Below are positions 39,547 through 49,822 of a DNA stretch of 64,000 nucleotides, piece by piece. Numbering within the stretch: position 1 is the stretch's first letter; every line of letters begins with the position of its first letter. A program made the translations under genes and the position numbers. The notes below the pieces were generated by a model. The model was not told where the DNA came from. It saw nothing but the letters and a program-made list of their open reading frames with translations, and ran no database searches. The stretch is from Hordeum vulgare subsp. vulgare (Eukaryota > Streptophyta > Magnoliopsida > Poales > Poaceae): contig NW_025422615.1 of the NCBI RefSeq assembly GCF_904849725.1, forward strand, positions 1 through 64,000, in the 5' to 3' direction.

Positions 39547-41255
39547 GTGGTCCGTCGTCGCACGGACGAGCATGGTACCGGGATCAAAGACATGGTGCAA
39601 GACTTTGATTATGTTCGGGATTCGGAAGATGAGATGGAGGAATATGCAAAGGCCTTTTATGAAATGTTGGAATCTTCAAAACATCCTCTCCATGAGCACA
39701 CTGAGCTCTATCAGCTGGATGCAATTGCACAAGTAATGGCTCTGAAGGCTCAGTTCTACTTGGGAAGAGAATGCTACGACGCGATGGTGACACTATTTGC
39801 ACGCTTCCTACCCAAAGGCCATGTCATGCCTACAAACTTGTACCAGTCAGACAAAATACTGCGTGTACTTAAGATGCCCTATGAGAAGATAGATGCATGT
39901 GAGAAAGGATATGTCTTATTTATGAAGGAGTATGCACACTTGGACTATCGTCCCAATTGCGAGTCTTGCAGGTATCTTGTGGTAGACAACGGTATGGGTG
40001 AGAAGAGGCAGACCAAAATCGCAGTTAGTGTTCTTCGGTATATGCCAATCGTACCAAGACTTCAATGTCTTTTCATGGTCGAAGAGACGGCTAGACAGAT
40101 GACATTGCACAAATTGGGCAAAAGAACCGAACTAGATGCAGATGGGAATAAGACGGTGGTACACACATCAGATTGGGAAGCGTGGAAACATTTCGATGGA
40201 TTGCATCAGGATAAAGCGGCAGATCCAAGGAATCCTCGAGTCTGCATCGCCACGGATGGTTTTAATACCTTCGGCATGGCGGCAACCAAATATAGTTGTT
40301 GGTCTGTATTTGTCATTCCACTCAATCTCCCCCCGGACAGATTATGGAAAGAAAGAACATATTTCTGACGTTGATAATTCCAGGGCCCAATTATTCGGGG
40401 AAGAATATGAATGTGTACCTGCAGCCGCTTAAGGACGAATTGGAAGACGCTTGGGATAATGGGGTCAAGACATACGATGCCGCTAGAAAACAAAACTTCA
40501 AAATGCATGTGTGGTACATGTACTCTATGCATGACTTGCCGGCGTATGCACTATTCTCTGGATGGTGTGTGCATGGAAGGTTCCCGTGCCCCCAATGCAA
40601 GGCAGCTCTTCAGTTTCATTGGTTGCAGGAGGGTCGGAAGTATTCTTGCTTTGACTTGCATAGACAGTTCCTCGATCCTGACCATCAGTTCAGAAAAGAC
40701 AAGAAGAACTTTACCAAAGTTAAAGTTGTCAAAAACTTGGCACCACCTGCGTTGACAGGCCAACAGATCCTGGATCAGTTAAACACCCTCGAGCCTGATG
40801 CAGAGCGTCCAGGGTATTTCAAGGTGTATAATTCAAAACACGCCTGGACTCACAAGCCATGCTTCTGGGATATGCCTTACTTCAAAGACCTCCTTCTTCC
40901 ACACAATATCGACATGATGCACACTGAAAAGAATATCAGAGAGGCTATTTTTGGTACATTGTTCGACGTAGATGGGAAGACAAAGGATAATACTAAGGCT
41001 AGAGTCGATCAAGAGACACTATGTCATAGACCGTTACAAAACATGCGAAAAGGCAAAGGAAAGCAGAAGTGGTCGAAGCCAAAGCCCTGGTTCAATCTTG
41101 GAAGGCCAGTTATGAGGGAAATTATCTTGTGGGTCAAAATGAACTTGATGTTCCCCGATGGGTATGCAGCGAATCTAAACAAGGGAGCGAGTCTTGAAAA
41201 ATAAAAAATATTTGGTCTCAAGAGTCATGATTGGCACATATGGCTAGAGCGGGTA
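39547..41255 (+). pseudogene. CACTA (En/Spm) TNP2-type transposase, broken
   Basis: TNP2-like transposases cut and paste CACTA elements by binding their termini. The reading frame from 39547 to about 40335 and the next frame to 41255 together match the central part of the plant TNP2 family (Transposase_21). Recognisable stretches are LDYRPNCESCRYLVVDNG, CIATDGFNTFGM, MHVWYMYSMHDLPAYALFSG, CVHGRFPCPQCKAAL and LLPHNIDMMHTEKNI. The N-terminal part is missing. A 1-nt length change in the C-run at 40330-40335 separates the two frames, and an in-frame TAA lies at 41202-41204. Beyond it the frame still reads FGLKSHDWHIWLERVM before the similarity ends near 41255, where sequence of the second CACTA gene begins in another frame. 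The C-terminal part is therefore missing too. With no intact frame and no termini it cannot be an active transposase. Confidence 0.9.
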
Positions 41256-42731
41256 ATGTCGAGGTATATTCGGCCCATGAGACTACGGTTCCGGAGGCTT
41301 CACCCGACGTGGAGAGCCCCGGATGGGATACCTGGCCGGATCGGACCGAGTTACCGGATTGGACCGAGGGTCCGGGTGGCTCAGGGGGCGGGGATGGCAG
41401 GGATGAGTTTACGGAGAGTGAGGGCGATGTGCAGGTGGACAGGGGCACCGTGTACAAGCGTGGTAGTACACGTCTCCCGGTCGTCCCGGCTACCCGCGAG
41501 CAGAGGCCGGTGATTAAACCAGAAGGAGATAGCTAAGTACATTTACTCTTTTTTTAGCTTTTGCCTTCAAGTTTGTTCAAATATCTAATGCGTTGACCAT
41601 ATAATACTGCAGGGGATGGGTACACCCTCTTGGAGTCCGCAGGCCGAACTCCGTCCTTGGTGTGCTTTGCCGGTCAAATTTCCCGGGGTTTGTCACGTTG
41701 CCTGGTGAGGGTCAGGTTCCTACACTAGGATTTTCCTGGGAGCACTACCAGGCTACGCAGGCCCCGCCGGAGGAGATTATAGATGGTGTATTGTGTCACA
41801 CGAGGGCCGAGATGGTGATCAAGAGCTTTCGGGTAAATTATCCTTTTACACAATCTAAAATTAACAATATAGCTAATTATTGTACTAATCATTGTTTTCA
41901 CGTTTGATTGCAGACCTTCTATAGTTGTGAGGATGGATATGATGAGGAGGCGGCCAAGGTTCTCGAGGCCAAGTGTAGGCGGTTACTACAGAACTTACGC
42001 CACGAGGCTCGGTCGCAGGCTATTCGAGACTACTACGCCACGCGTGGTATTAAGAAGCAGAACAAGGATTGCCGTGGAAAGTTTCTGAAGAAGGAGCAAT
42101 GCATGAAGGTAATTACCTATTCTTAAGTCCTTCTACATAGTTTTCTTGATTTCATTCATAGGCGTAGCGCTCAAAATTCTTTCTAATAACTTACAGGTTC
42201 CCCCGAGATAGTGTGCGGATAAGATGGATTGTTGGGAGGCGTTGGTTGATGAGTGGTGCACAGGCAGCTGGCGAGCCGTCCACGAGAATGCGAAGGATCG
42301 GCATAGCCAAATGGTTGGTGTGCCACACCAACAAGGCAGCGCCAACTTAATTCAGTTCGGACGGAACTTGGTATGTGATTTGCTTCATGATTCATGCAAT
42401 TCATTCTTCATGCTAATATTTTGTTCCTCTCTTCTAGGCGCATCACAATAAGACGGAGATGCCACACTTGTACGACCTTTATGGCATGGCCCATACTGCC
42501 TCGTACAAGAAGGCGAAGGCATTCTCTGAGTGTGACCTGGATGATCCCAATAACTTCACCAACATATCATCCCACCACAAGCTCGTGACATACAGGGACG
42601 CGGGGAAGGCTACGAAAGGGGATGACTTTAACCCTAGCCAGGAACCTTTGGATCCAGAGCTGGTGATGATATCTGGTGGCGGGAGGCCCCATGGCTCGAT
42701 AGCCATGGGAGATGGGATAATACGTTGTCCA
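41256..42731 (+). pseudogene. Second CACTA gene (Transposase_24-like), exons 1-5, interrupted
   Basis: This is the 5' part of the second gene usual in grass CACTA elements, related to the Ptta/En/Spm plant transposase group. I propose exons 41256-41536 (acidic, ending TRLPVVPATREQRPVIKPEG), 41613-41832 (GFVTLPGEGQVPTLGFSW), 41914-42108 (basic, helical), 42197-42370 (CADKMDCWEALVDEWCTG) and 42438-42731. All internal introns have GT-AG borders and are 80-90 bp or shorter. Damage: exon 1 closes with TAA (41534-41536) directly before the donor, and exon 4 has an in-frame TAG at 42209-42211. Exon 5 is cut by the Angela insertion at 42731/42732 and continues at 51650. The start is uncertain, because the upstream junction with TNP2 looks like an internal deletion. 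Confidence 0.8.
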
Positions 42732-44534
42732 TGTTGGAATTATGCCCTAGAGGCAATAATAAATATAGTTATTATTATAATTCCTGTATCAGGATAATCG
42801 TTTATTATCCATGCTATAATTGTATTGAATGAAGACTCATTTACATGTGTGGATACATAGACAAAACACTGTCCCTAGCAAGCCTCTAGTTGGCTAGCCA
42901 GTTGATCAAAGATAGTCAGTGTCTTCTGATTATGAACAAGGTGTTGTTGCTTGATAACTGGATCACGTCATTAGGAGAATCACGTGATGGACTAGACCCA
43001 AACTAATAGACGTAGCATGTTGATCTTGTCATTTGGTTGCTACTATTATCTACGTGTCAAGTATTTGTTCCTATGACCATGAGATCATATAACTCACTAA
43101 CACCGGAGGAATACTTTGTGTGTATCAAACGTCGCAACGTAACTGGGTGACTATAAAGATGCTCTACAGGTATCTCCGAAGGTGTTCGTTGAGTTAGTAT
43201 GGATCAAGACTGGGATTTGTCACTCCGTGTGACGGAGAGGTATCTCGGGGCCCACTCGGTAATACAACATCACACACAAGCCTTGCAAGCAATGTGACTT
43301 AGTGTAAGTTGCGGGATCTTGTATTACGGAACGAGTAAAGAGACTTGCCGGTAAACGAGATTGAAATAGGTATGCGGATAGTGACGATCGAATCTCGGGC
43401 AAGTAACATTCCGAAGGACAAAGGCAATGACGTACGGGATTATATGAATCCTTGGCACTGAGGTTCAAATGATAAGATCTTCGTAGAATATGTAGGATCC
43501 AATATGGGCATCCAGGTCCCGCTATTGGATATTGACCGAGGAGTCTCTCGGGTCATGTCTACATAGTTCTCGAACCCGCAGGGTCTGCACACTTAAGGTT
43601 CGATGTTGTTTTATGCGTATTTGAGTTATATGGTTGGTTACCGAATGCTGTTCGGAGTCCCGGATGAGATCACAGACGTCACGAGGGTTTCCGAAATGGT
43701 CCGGAAACGAAGATTGATATATAGGATGACCTCATTTGATTCCCGGATGGTTTTCGGAGTTACCGGGAATGTACCGGGAATGACGAATGGGTTCCGGGAG
43801 TTCACCGGGGGGGCAACCCACCCCAGGGAAGCCCATAGGCATTGGGGGTGCCGCACCAGCCCTTAGTGGGCTGGTGGGACAGCCCAAAGGAGCGCTATGC
43901 GCATTGGAAGAAAAATCAAAGAGAAAAGAAAAAATAAGGAAGGAGGTGGGAAAGGGAAGAAGGACTCCACCTTCCAAACCAAGTAGGACTCGGTTTGGGG
44001 AGGGAGACCTTCCCCCCTTTGGTTCGGCCGACCCCAAGGCAAGGCTCCCCCTTCCTCCTCCTATATATAGTGGGGTTTTAGGGCTGATTTGAGACAACTT
44101 TTCCACGGCAGCCCGACCACATATCTCCACGGTTTTACCTCTAGATCGCGTTTCTGCGGAGCTCGGGCGGAGCCCTGCCGAGACAAGATCATCACCAACC
44201 TCCGGAGCTCCGTCACGCTGCCGGAGAACTCTTCTACCTCTCTGTCTCTCTTGTTGGATCAAGAAGGCCGAGATCATCGTCGAGTTGTACGTGTGCTGAA
44301 CGCGGAGGTGCCGTCCGTTCGGCACTAGATCGTGGGACTGATCGCGGGACGGTTCGCGGGGCGGATCAAGGGACGTGAGGACGTTCCACTACATCAACCA
44401 TGTTCACTAACGCTTCTGCTGTATGGTCTACAAGGGTACGTAGATCACACATCTCCTCTCGTAGATGGACATCACCATGATAGGTCTTCGTGCGCGTAGG
44501 AAAATTTTTGTTTCCCATGCGACGTTCCCCAACA
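42732..44534 (+). repeat. Angela-like 5' LTR
   Basis: The LTR begins TGTTGG and ends CCAACA, a short terminal inverted repeat typical of LTRs. It contains a GA-rich and then C-rich stretch (43900-44050) leading to a TATA box. The U3-R-U5 borders cannot be fixed without transcript data. Confidence 0.95.
44062..44069 (+). promoter_or_regulatory. TATA box of the 5' LTR promoter
   Basis: TATATATA lies after a C-rich stretch in the LTR. The 3' LTR has the matching motif at 51172-51179. It is the likely Pol II promoter for the genomic RNA of the element; transcription itself is not shown. Confidence 0.6.
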
Positions 44535-44535
44535 G

Positions 44536-44550
44536 TGGCATCATGAGCTA
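44536..44550 (+). promoter_or_regulatory. Primer-binding site
   Basis: TGGCATCATGAGCTA starts two bases after the LTR end. Copia elements of this group use the 3' end of initiator-Met tRNA, whose complement starts TGG(T/C)ATCA-GAGC. The match is good, with small differences. The stretch 44551-45789 is the untranslated leader, in which I see no other gene. Confidence 0.75.
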
Positions 44551-45789
44551 GGTTCATGCGTAGATGTCTTCTCGAGTAGAACACAAAAGTTTTTGTGGGC
44601 GGTGATGTGCGCTTTCCTGCCCTCCTTAGTCTTTTCTTGATTCCGCGGTATTGTTGGATTGAAGCGGCTTGGACCGACAATACTCGTACGCTTACGAGAG
44701 ATTGGTTTCATCGCTACGAGTAACCCCGTTGCTCAAAGATGACTGGCAAGTGTCAGTTTCTCCAACTTTAGTTGAATCGGATTTGACCGAGGAGGTCCTT
44801 GGATGAGGTTAAATAGCAACTCATATATCTCCGTTGTGGTGTTTGCGTAAGTAAGATGCGATCCTACTAGATACCCATGGTCATCACGTAAAACATCCAA
44901 CAACAAAATTAGAGGACGTCTAACTTGTTTTTGCAGGGTATGCTTGTGATGTGATATGGCCAACGATGTGATGTGATATATTGGATGGATGAGATGATCA
45001 TATTGTAATAGATAATATCGACTTGCACGTCGATGGTACGGCAACCGGCAGGAGCCATAGGGTTGTCTTTATACTAATGTTTGTGCTTGCAGATGCGTTT
45101 ACTATTTTGCGAGGAAGTAGCTTTAGTAGTAATAGCATGAGTAGCACGACAACCCCGATGGCGACACGTTGATGAAGATCATGGTGTGGCTCCGGTGACA
45201 AGGAGATCGTGCCGGTGCTTTGGTGATGGAGATCAAGGAGCACGTGATGATGGCCATATCATGTCACTTATGAATTGCATGTGATGTTAATCCTTTTATG
45301 CACCTTATTTTGCTTAGAACAACGGTAGCATTATGAGGTGATCTCTCACTAAAATTTCAAGACGAAATTGTGTTCTCCCTGACTGTGCACCGTTGCTACA
45401 GTTCGTCGTTTCGAGACACCACGTGATGATCGGGTGTGATAGACTCAACGTTCACATACAACGGGTGCAAAACAGTTGCGCACGCGGAACACTCGGGTTA
45501 AGCTTGACGAGCCTAGCATGTGCAGACATGGCCTGAGAACACGTGAGACCGAAAGGTCGATCATGAATCATATAGATGATATGATTAGCATAGGGATGCT
45601 TACAACTGAAAGTATACTCAACTCACGTGATGATCGGACTTGAGCTAGTGTATGTGGATCATGAACCACTCAAATGACTAGAGAGATGTACTTTTTGAGT
45701 GGGAGTTTAGCAAATAATTTGATTAAGTTAAACTCTAATTATCTGGAACATAGCCTAAGTCCACTTTGAATATATTTGTGTTGTAGATC

Positions 45790-46473
45790 ATGGCTCACGC
45801 GACAGTCACCCTGAATTTTAATACGTTCCTAGAGAAAGCTAAGTTGAAAGATGATTCAAGCAACTTTGTAGACTGGGCTCGTAATCTTAAGCTAATCTTA
45901 CAAGCTGGGAAGAAGGATTATGTCCTTAAGGCTGCGCTAGGAGATGAACCACCCGCTACGGCTGATCAGGATGTTAAGAACGCTTGGTTAGCACGTAAGG
46001 AGGACTATTCAGTAGTTCAATGTGCAGTCTTGTATGGCTTAGAACCGAGACTTCAACGTTGCTTTGAGCGTCATGGAGCATTTGAGATGTTCCAGGAGTT
46101 GAAGTTTATCTTTCAGAAGAACGCCCGGATCGAGAGGTATGAGACCTCCGATAAATTCTATGCTTGCAAGATGGAGGAGAACTCGTCTGTCAGTGAACAT
46201 GTGCTCAAAATGTCTGGGTACAAAAACCGTCTAGCTGAGCTGGGGATTGAACTCCCGCAAGAGGCTATCACTGCCAGAATCATTCAATCACTGCCTCCAA
46301 CCTATAAAGGCTTTGTGTTGAACTACAACATGCAAGGGATGAACAAGTCTCCCGGCGAGTTGTTTGCGATGCTAAAAGTCGCAGAGTCTGAACTCCGTAA
46401 AGAGCATCAAGTGTTGATGGTGAATAAGACCACTAGTTTCAAGAGAAACGGCAAAGGCAAGAAGGGTAATTGA
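45790..46473 (+). CDS. gag: Copia gag (capsid part), truncated ORF
   Basis: This 227-residue frame is the nucleocapsid precursor that packages element RNA into virus-like particles in the cytoplasm. It starts MAHATVTLNF and shows the Copia gag helical region (FVDWARNLKLIL, QLKFIF-like segment, SEHVLKMSGYKNRLAELG, LPPTYKGFVLNY) and a basic tail KRNGKGKKGN. It ends at TGA just before the zinc knuckle, which lies in the same frame further on. The ATG is chosen because it is the first in frame after the leader and fits the family start. The ORF is intact only for the capsid domain. Confidence 0.85.
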   Translation: MAHATVTLNFNTFLEKAKLKDDSSNFVDWARNLKLILQAGKKDYVLKAALGDEPPATADQDVKNAWLARKEDYSVVQCAVLYGLEPRLQRCFERHGAFEMFQELKFIFQKNARIERYETSDKFYACKMEENSSVSEHVLKMSGYKNRLAELGIELPQEAITARIIQSLPPTYKGFVLNYNMQGMNKSPGELFAMLKVAESELRKEHQVLMVNKTTSFKRNGKGKKGN

Positions 46474-46677
46474 AAGAAGAGCGGCAAGCCTGTTGCCAAT
46501 CCGACGAAGAAACCCAAAGCTTGACCTAAGCCTGAAACAGAGTGTTATTATTGCAAGGGTATGGGTCACTAGAAGCGCAATTGCCCCAAGTATCTGGCAG
46601 ATAAGAAGGCGGCCAAAGAAAAATCAGGTATATTTGATATACATGTTATTGATGTGTAGTTAACCGGCCCTCGTAGT

Positions 46678-47406
46678 AGTGCCTGGGTATTCGATACCGG
46701 TTCTGTTGCTCATATTTGCAACTCGAAACAGGAACTGCGGAATAGACGAAGGCTGGTGAAAGATGAAGTGACGATGCGCGTAGGAAATGGTTCCAAGGGT
46801 GATGCAATCGCCGTCGGCACAGTTTCACATCAGTTACCATCAGGATTAGTTATGAACTTGAATCATTGTTACTTAGTGCATGCGTTAAGCATGAACATTA
46901 TATCTGGATCTTGTTTATTGCGAGACGGTTACTCGTTTAAGTCAGAGAATAATGGTTGTTCTATTTCTATGAGTAACATCTTTTATGGTCATGCACCCAA
47001 TGTGAGAGGATTGTTCATATTGAATCTTGATAGCGATACACACATACATAACATTGAGACCAAAAGAGTTAGAGTTAACAATGATAGCGCCATATTTTTG
47101 TGGCACTGCCGCTTAGGTCATATTGGTGTAAAGCGCATGAAGAAACTCCATGCCAATGGACTTTTGGAGTCACTTGACTTCGATTCACTTGACACGTGCG
47201 AACCATGCCTCATGGGCAAGATGACTAAAACTCCGTTCTCCGGAACAATGGAGCGTGCAAGTGACTTGTTAGAAATCATACATACCGATGTGTGTGGTCC
47301 GATGAGCATAGAGGCACTCGGCGGATATCATTATTTTCTCACCTTCACTAACGATTTGAGTAGATATGGTTGTGTCTACTTAATGAAGCACAAGTCTGAA
47401 ACATTT
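46678..47406 (+). pseudogene. Copia protease and N-terminal integrase segment
   Basis: The frame between stops carries WVFDTGSVAHICN, the active-site region of the retroviral-type aspartic protease, with D at 46693-46695. The integrase zinc-binding HHCC domain follows (LWHCRLGHIG to CEPCLMGK, about 47095-47220), then the first catalytic Asp in HTDVCGPM (47287-47289). The stop at 47407 separates it from the rest of integrase. The second Asp (47476-47478) and Glu (47584-47586) are present with 35 residues between them, as in the D,D35E family. Confidence 0.85.
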
Positions 47407-47454
47407 TAAAAGTTCAAGCAATTTCAGAGTGAAGTTGAAAATCATCGTAACTAG

Positions 47455-49770
47455 AAGATCAAGTTCCTATGGTCTGATCATGGGGGTGAATATCTGAGTT
47501 TCGAGTTTGGTGCTCACTTTAGACAATGTGGAATTGTTTCACAGTTGACACCGCCTGGAACACCACAGCGTAATGGTGTGTCCGAACGTCGTAATCATAC
47601 TTTATTAGAGATGGTGCGATCTATGATGTCTCTTACTGATTTGCCGTTATCGTTTTGGGGTTATGCATTAGAAACAGCTGCATTCACTTTAAACAGGGCA
47701 CCATCAAAATCCGTTGAGACGACACCATACGAACTGTGGTACGGCAAAAGGCCAAAGTTGTCGTTTCTTAAAGTTTGGGGATGTGATGCTTATGTCAAAA
47801 AGCTTCAGCCTGAAAAGCTGGAACCCAAAGCGGAAAAGTGCATCTTCATAGGTTACCCAAAAGAGACAGTTGGGTACACCTTCTATCTCAAATCCGAGGG
47901 CAAAGTGTTTGTTGTTAAAAACGGAGCTTTTCTCGAGAAGGAGTTTCTCTCGAGAGAATTGAGTGGGAGGAAGATAGAACTTGACGAGGTTGCCGAACCT
48001 CTCAAACCTCTGGATGGTGGCGCAGGGCAAGGGGAAACCTCTGTCGTTGCGACGCCGGTTGAGGAGGAAGTTAATGATGATGATCATGAAACTCCGGTTC
48101 AAGTTTCTGTCGAACCACGCAGGTCGACGAGACCACGTGCTGCTCCCGAGTGGTACGGTAATCCCGTCTTATCAATCATGTTGTTGGACAACAATGAACT
48201 TGCAAATTATGAAGAAGCAATGGTGGGCCCAGATTCCAACAAATGGCTAGAAGCCATGAAGTCCGAGATAGGATCCATGTATGAGAACAAAGTGTGGACT
48301 TTGGAGGTACTGCCTGAGGGCCGCAAGGCTATTTATAACAAATGGATCTTTAAGAGGAAGACGGACGCTGACTGCAATGTGACCGTTTATAAAGCTCGAC
48401 TTGTGGCAAAGGGTTTTTCACAAGTTCAAGGAGTTGACTACGATGAGACATTCTCACCCGTAGCGATGCTTAAGTCCGTCAGAATCATGTTAGCAATAGC
48501 TGCATTTTTCGGTTATGAAATCTGGCAGATGGATGTCAAAACGGCGTTCCTTAACGGTTTCCTTAAGGAAAAATTGTATATGATGCAACCCGAAGGTTTT
48601 GTCGATCCTAAGAATGCTAACAAGGTGTGCAAGCTCCAGCGATCCATTTATGGACTGGTGCAACCATCTCGGAGTTGGAACAAACGCTTTGATGAGGTGA
48701 TCAAAGCATTTGGGTTTATACAAGTGGTAGGAGAATCTTGTATTTACAAGAAAGTGAGTGGGAGCTCTGTGGCGTTTCTAATATTATATCTGGATGACAT
48801 ATTGTTGATTGGCAACAACGTAGAGTTTTTGGAGAGCATAAAAGATTACTTGAATAAAAGTTTCACTATGAAGGACCTAGGAGAAGCTGCTTACATTCTA
48901 GGCATTAAGATCTATAGGGATAGATCAAAATGCCTGATAGGACTTTCACAAAGCACATACCTTGATAAAGTTTTGAAGAGGATCAAAAGGGAACAGTCCA
49001 AGAAGGGGTTCTTGCAAGTTTTACAAGGTACGAGATTGAGTAAGACTCAGTGCCCAGCAACTGATGAGGATAGAGAGCATATGCGCTCCGTCCCCTATGC
49101 TTCAGCCATAGGTTCTATCATGTATGCAATGTTGTGCACTAGACCGGAAGTTAGCCTGGCCATAAGTATGGCAGGTAGGTTCCAGAGTAATCCAGGAGTA
49201 GATCACTGGACAGTGGTCAAGAATATCATGAAGTACCTGAAAAGGACTAAGGAGATGTTTCTCGTGTATGGAGGTGACGAAGATCTCGCCGTAAAAGGTT
49301 ACGTCGATGCAAGCTTTGACACAGATCCGGACGACTCTAAGTCGCAAACCAGATACGTATTTATTCTTAATGGTGGTGCGGTAAGCTGGTGCAGTTCCAA
49401 GCAAAGCGTCGTAGCAGATTCTACATGTGAAGCGGAGTACATGGCTGCCTCGGAGGCGGCTAAGGAGGGTGTGTGGATGAAGCAGTTCATGATGGATCTT
49501 GGAGTGGTGCCAAGCGCACTGAATCCAATAACCTTGTTCTATGACAACACGGGTGCCATTGCCTTAGCAAAGGAACCACGGTTTCACAAGAAGTCTAGAC
49601 ACATCAAACGACGCTTCAACCTCATCCGCGACTACGTCGAAGGAGAGGACGTAAATATATGCAAAGTGCACACGGATCTGAATGTAGCAGACCCGCTGAC
49701 TAAACCTCTTCCATGGCCAAAGCATGATCAACACCAGAACTGTATGGGTGTTAGATTTATTACAATGTAA
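47455..49770 (+). CDS. pol: Copia integrase end, reverse transcriptase and RNase H, uninterrupted
   Basis: This frame is open from after the last internal stop to the natural end. It contains the integrase core end (GTPQRNGVSERRN) and the linker with RRSTRPRAAPEW. The RT domain follows, with WMDVKTAF-type motif QMDVKTAFLNG, and the catalytic YLDD at 48787-48798. The RNase H domain reads GYVDASFDTD, then SKQSVVADSTCEAEYMA, and the conserved end is HVDLNVADPLTKPL-like. RT copies element RNA into DNA and RNase H removes the RNA strand. All recognisable catalytic residues are kept. The segment cannot be translated from the gag start because of the upstream stops, and a start at an internal Met is possible but unsupported. 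Confidence 0.88.
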   Translation, partial: KIKFLWSDHGGEYLSFEFGAHFRQCGIVSQLTPPGTPQRNGVSERRNHTLLEMVRSMMSLTDLPLSFWGYALETAAFTLNRAPSKSVETTPYELWYGKRPKLSFLKVWGCDAYVKKLQPEKLEPKAEKCIFIGYPKETVGYTFYLKSEGKVFVVKNGAFLEKEFLSRELSGRKIELDEVAEPLKPLDGGAGQGETSVVATPVEEEVNDDDHETPVQVSVEPRRSTRPRAAPEWYGNPVLSIMLLDNNELANYEEAMVGPDSNKWLEAMKSEIGSMYENKVWTLEVLPEGRKAIYNKWIFKRKTDADCNVTVYKARLVAKGFSQVQGVDYDETFSPVAMLKSVRIMLAIAAFFGYEIWQMDVKTAFLNGFLKEKLYMMQPEGFVDPKNANKVCKLQRSIYGLVQPSRSWNKRFDEVIKAFGFIQVVGESCIYKKVSGSSVAFLILYLDDILLIGNNVEFLESIKDYLNKSFTMKDLGEAAYILGIKIYRDRSKCLIGLSQSTYLDKVLKRIKREQSKKGFLQVLQGTRLSKTQCPATDEDREHMRSVPYASAIGSIMYAMLCTRPEVSLAISMAGRFQSNPGVDHWTVVKNIMKYLKRTKEMFLVYGGDEDLAVKGYVDASFDTDPDDSKSQTRYVFILNGGAVSWCSSKQSVVADSTCEAEYMAASEAAKEGVWMKQFMMDLGVVPSALNPITLFYDNTGAIALAKEPRFHKKSRHIKRRFNLIRDYVEGEDVNICKVHTDLNVADPLTKPLPWPKHDQHQNCMGVRFITM

Positions 49771-49810
49771 TTCACATGATGATGTGAGGGCTAGATTATT
49801 GACTCTAGTG

Positions 49811-49822
49811 CAAGTGGGAGAC
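49811..49822 (+). promoter_or_regulatory. Polypurine tract
   Basis: CAAGTGGGAGAC lies directly before the 3' LTR. It is the usual plus-strand primer of Copia elements of this group. Confidence 0.8.

Larger units (their letters stand above)
45790..49770 (+). pseudogene. Copia gag-pol polyprotein with six in-frame stops
   Basis: A single reading frame of 1327 codons runs from ATG 45790 to TAA 49768-49770 without any frameshift. It is closed internally by stops at 46471 (TGA), 46522 (TGA), 46570 (TAG), 46657 (TAG), 47407 (TAA) and 47452 (TAG). Order: gag, zinc knuckle CX2CX4HX4C (46543-46584, with one stop inside), aspartic protease DTG (46693-46701), integrase, reverse transcriptase and RNase H. 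The order integrase before RT defines Copia. Full-length gag-pol cannot be made from this copy, so it could move only if helped in trans. Confidence 0.93.

Noticed and set aside
43732..44325. 197-codon minus-strand frame and 101-codon plus-strand frame in the Angela LTR
   Set aside because: They lie wholly within the LTR, and the corresponding frames are broken or different in the 3' LTR copy.
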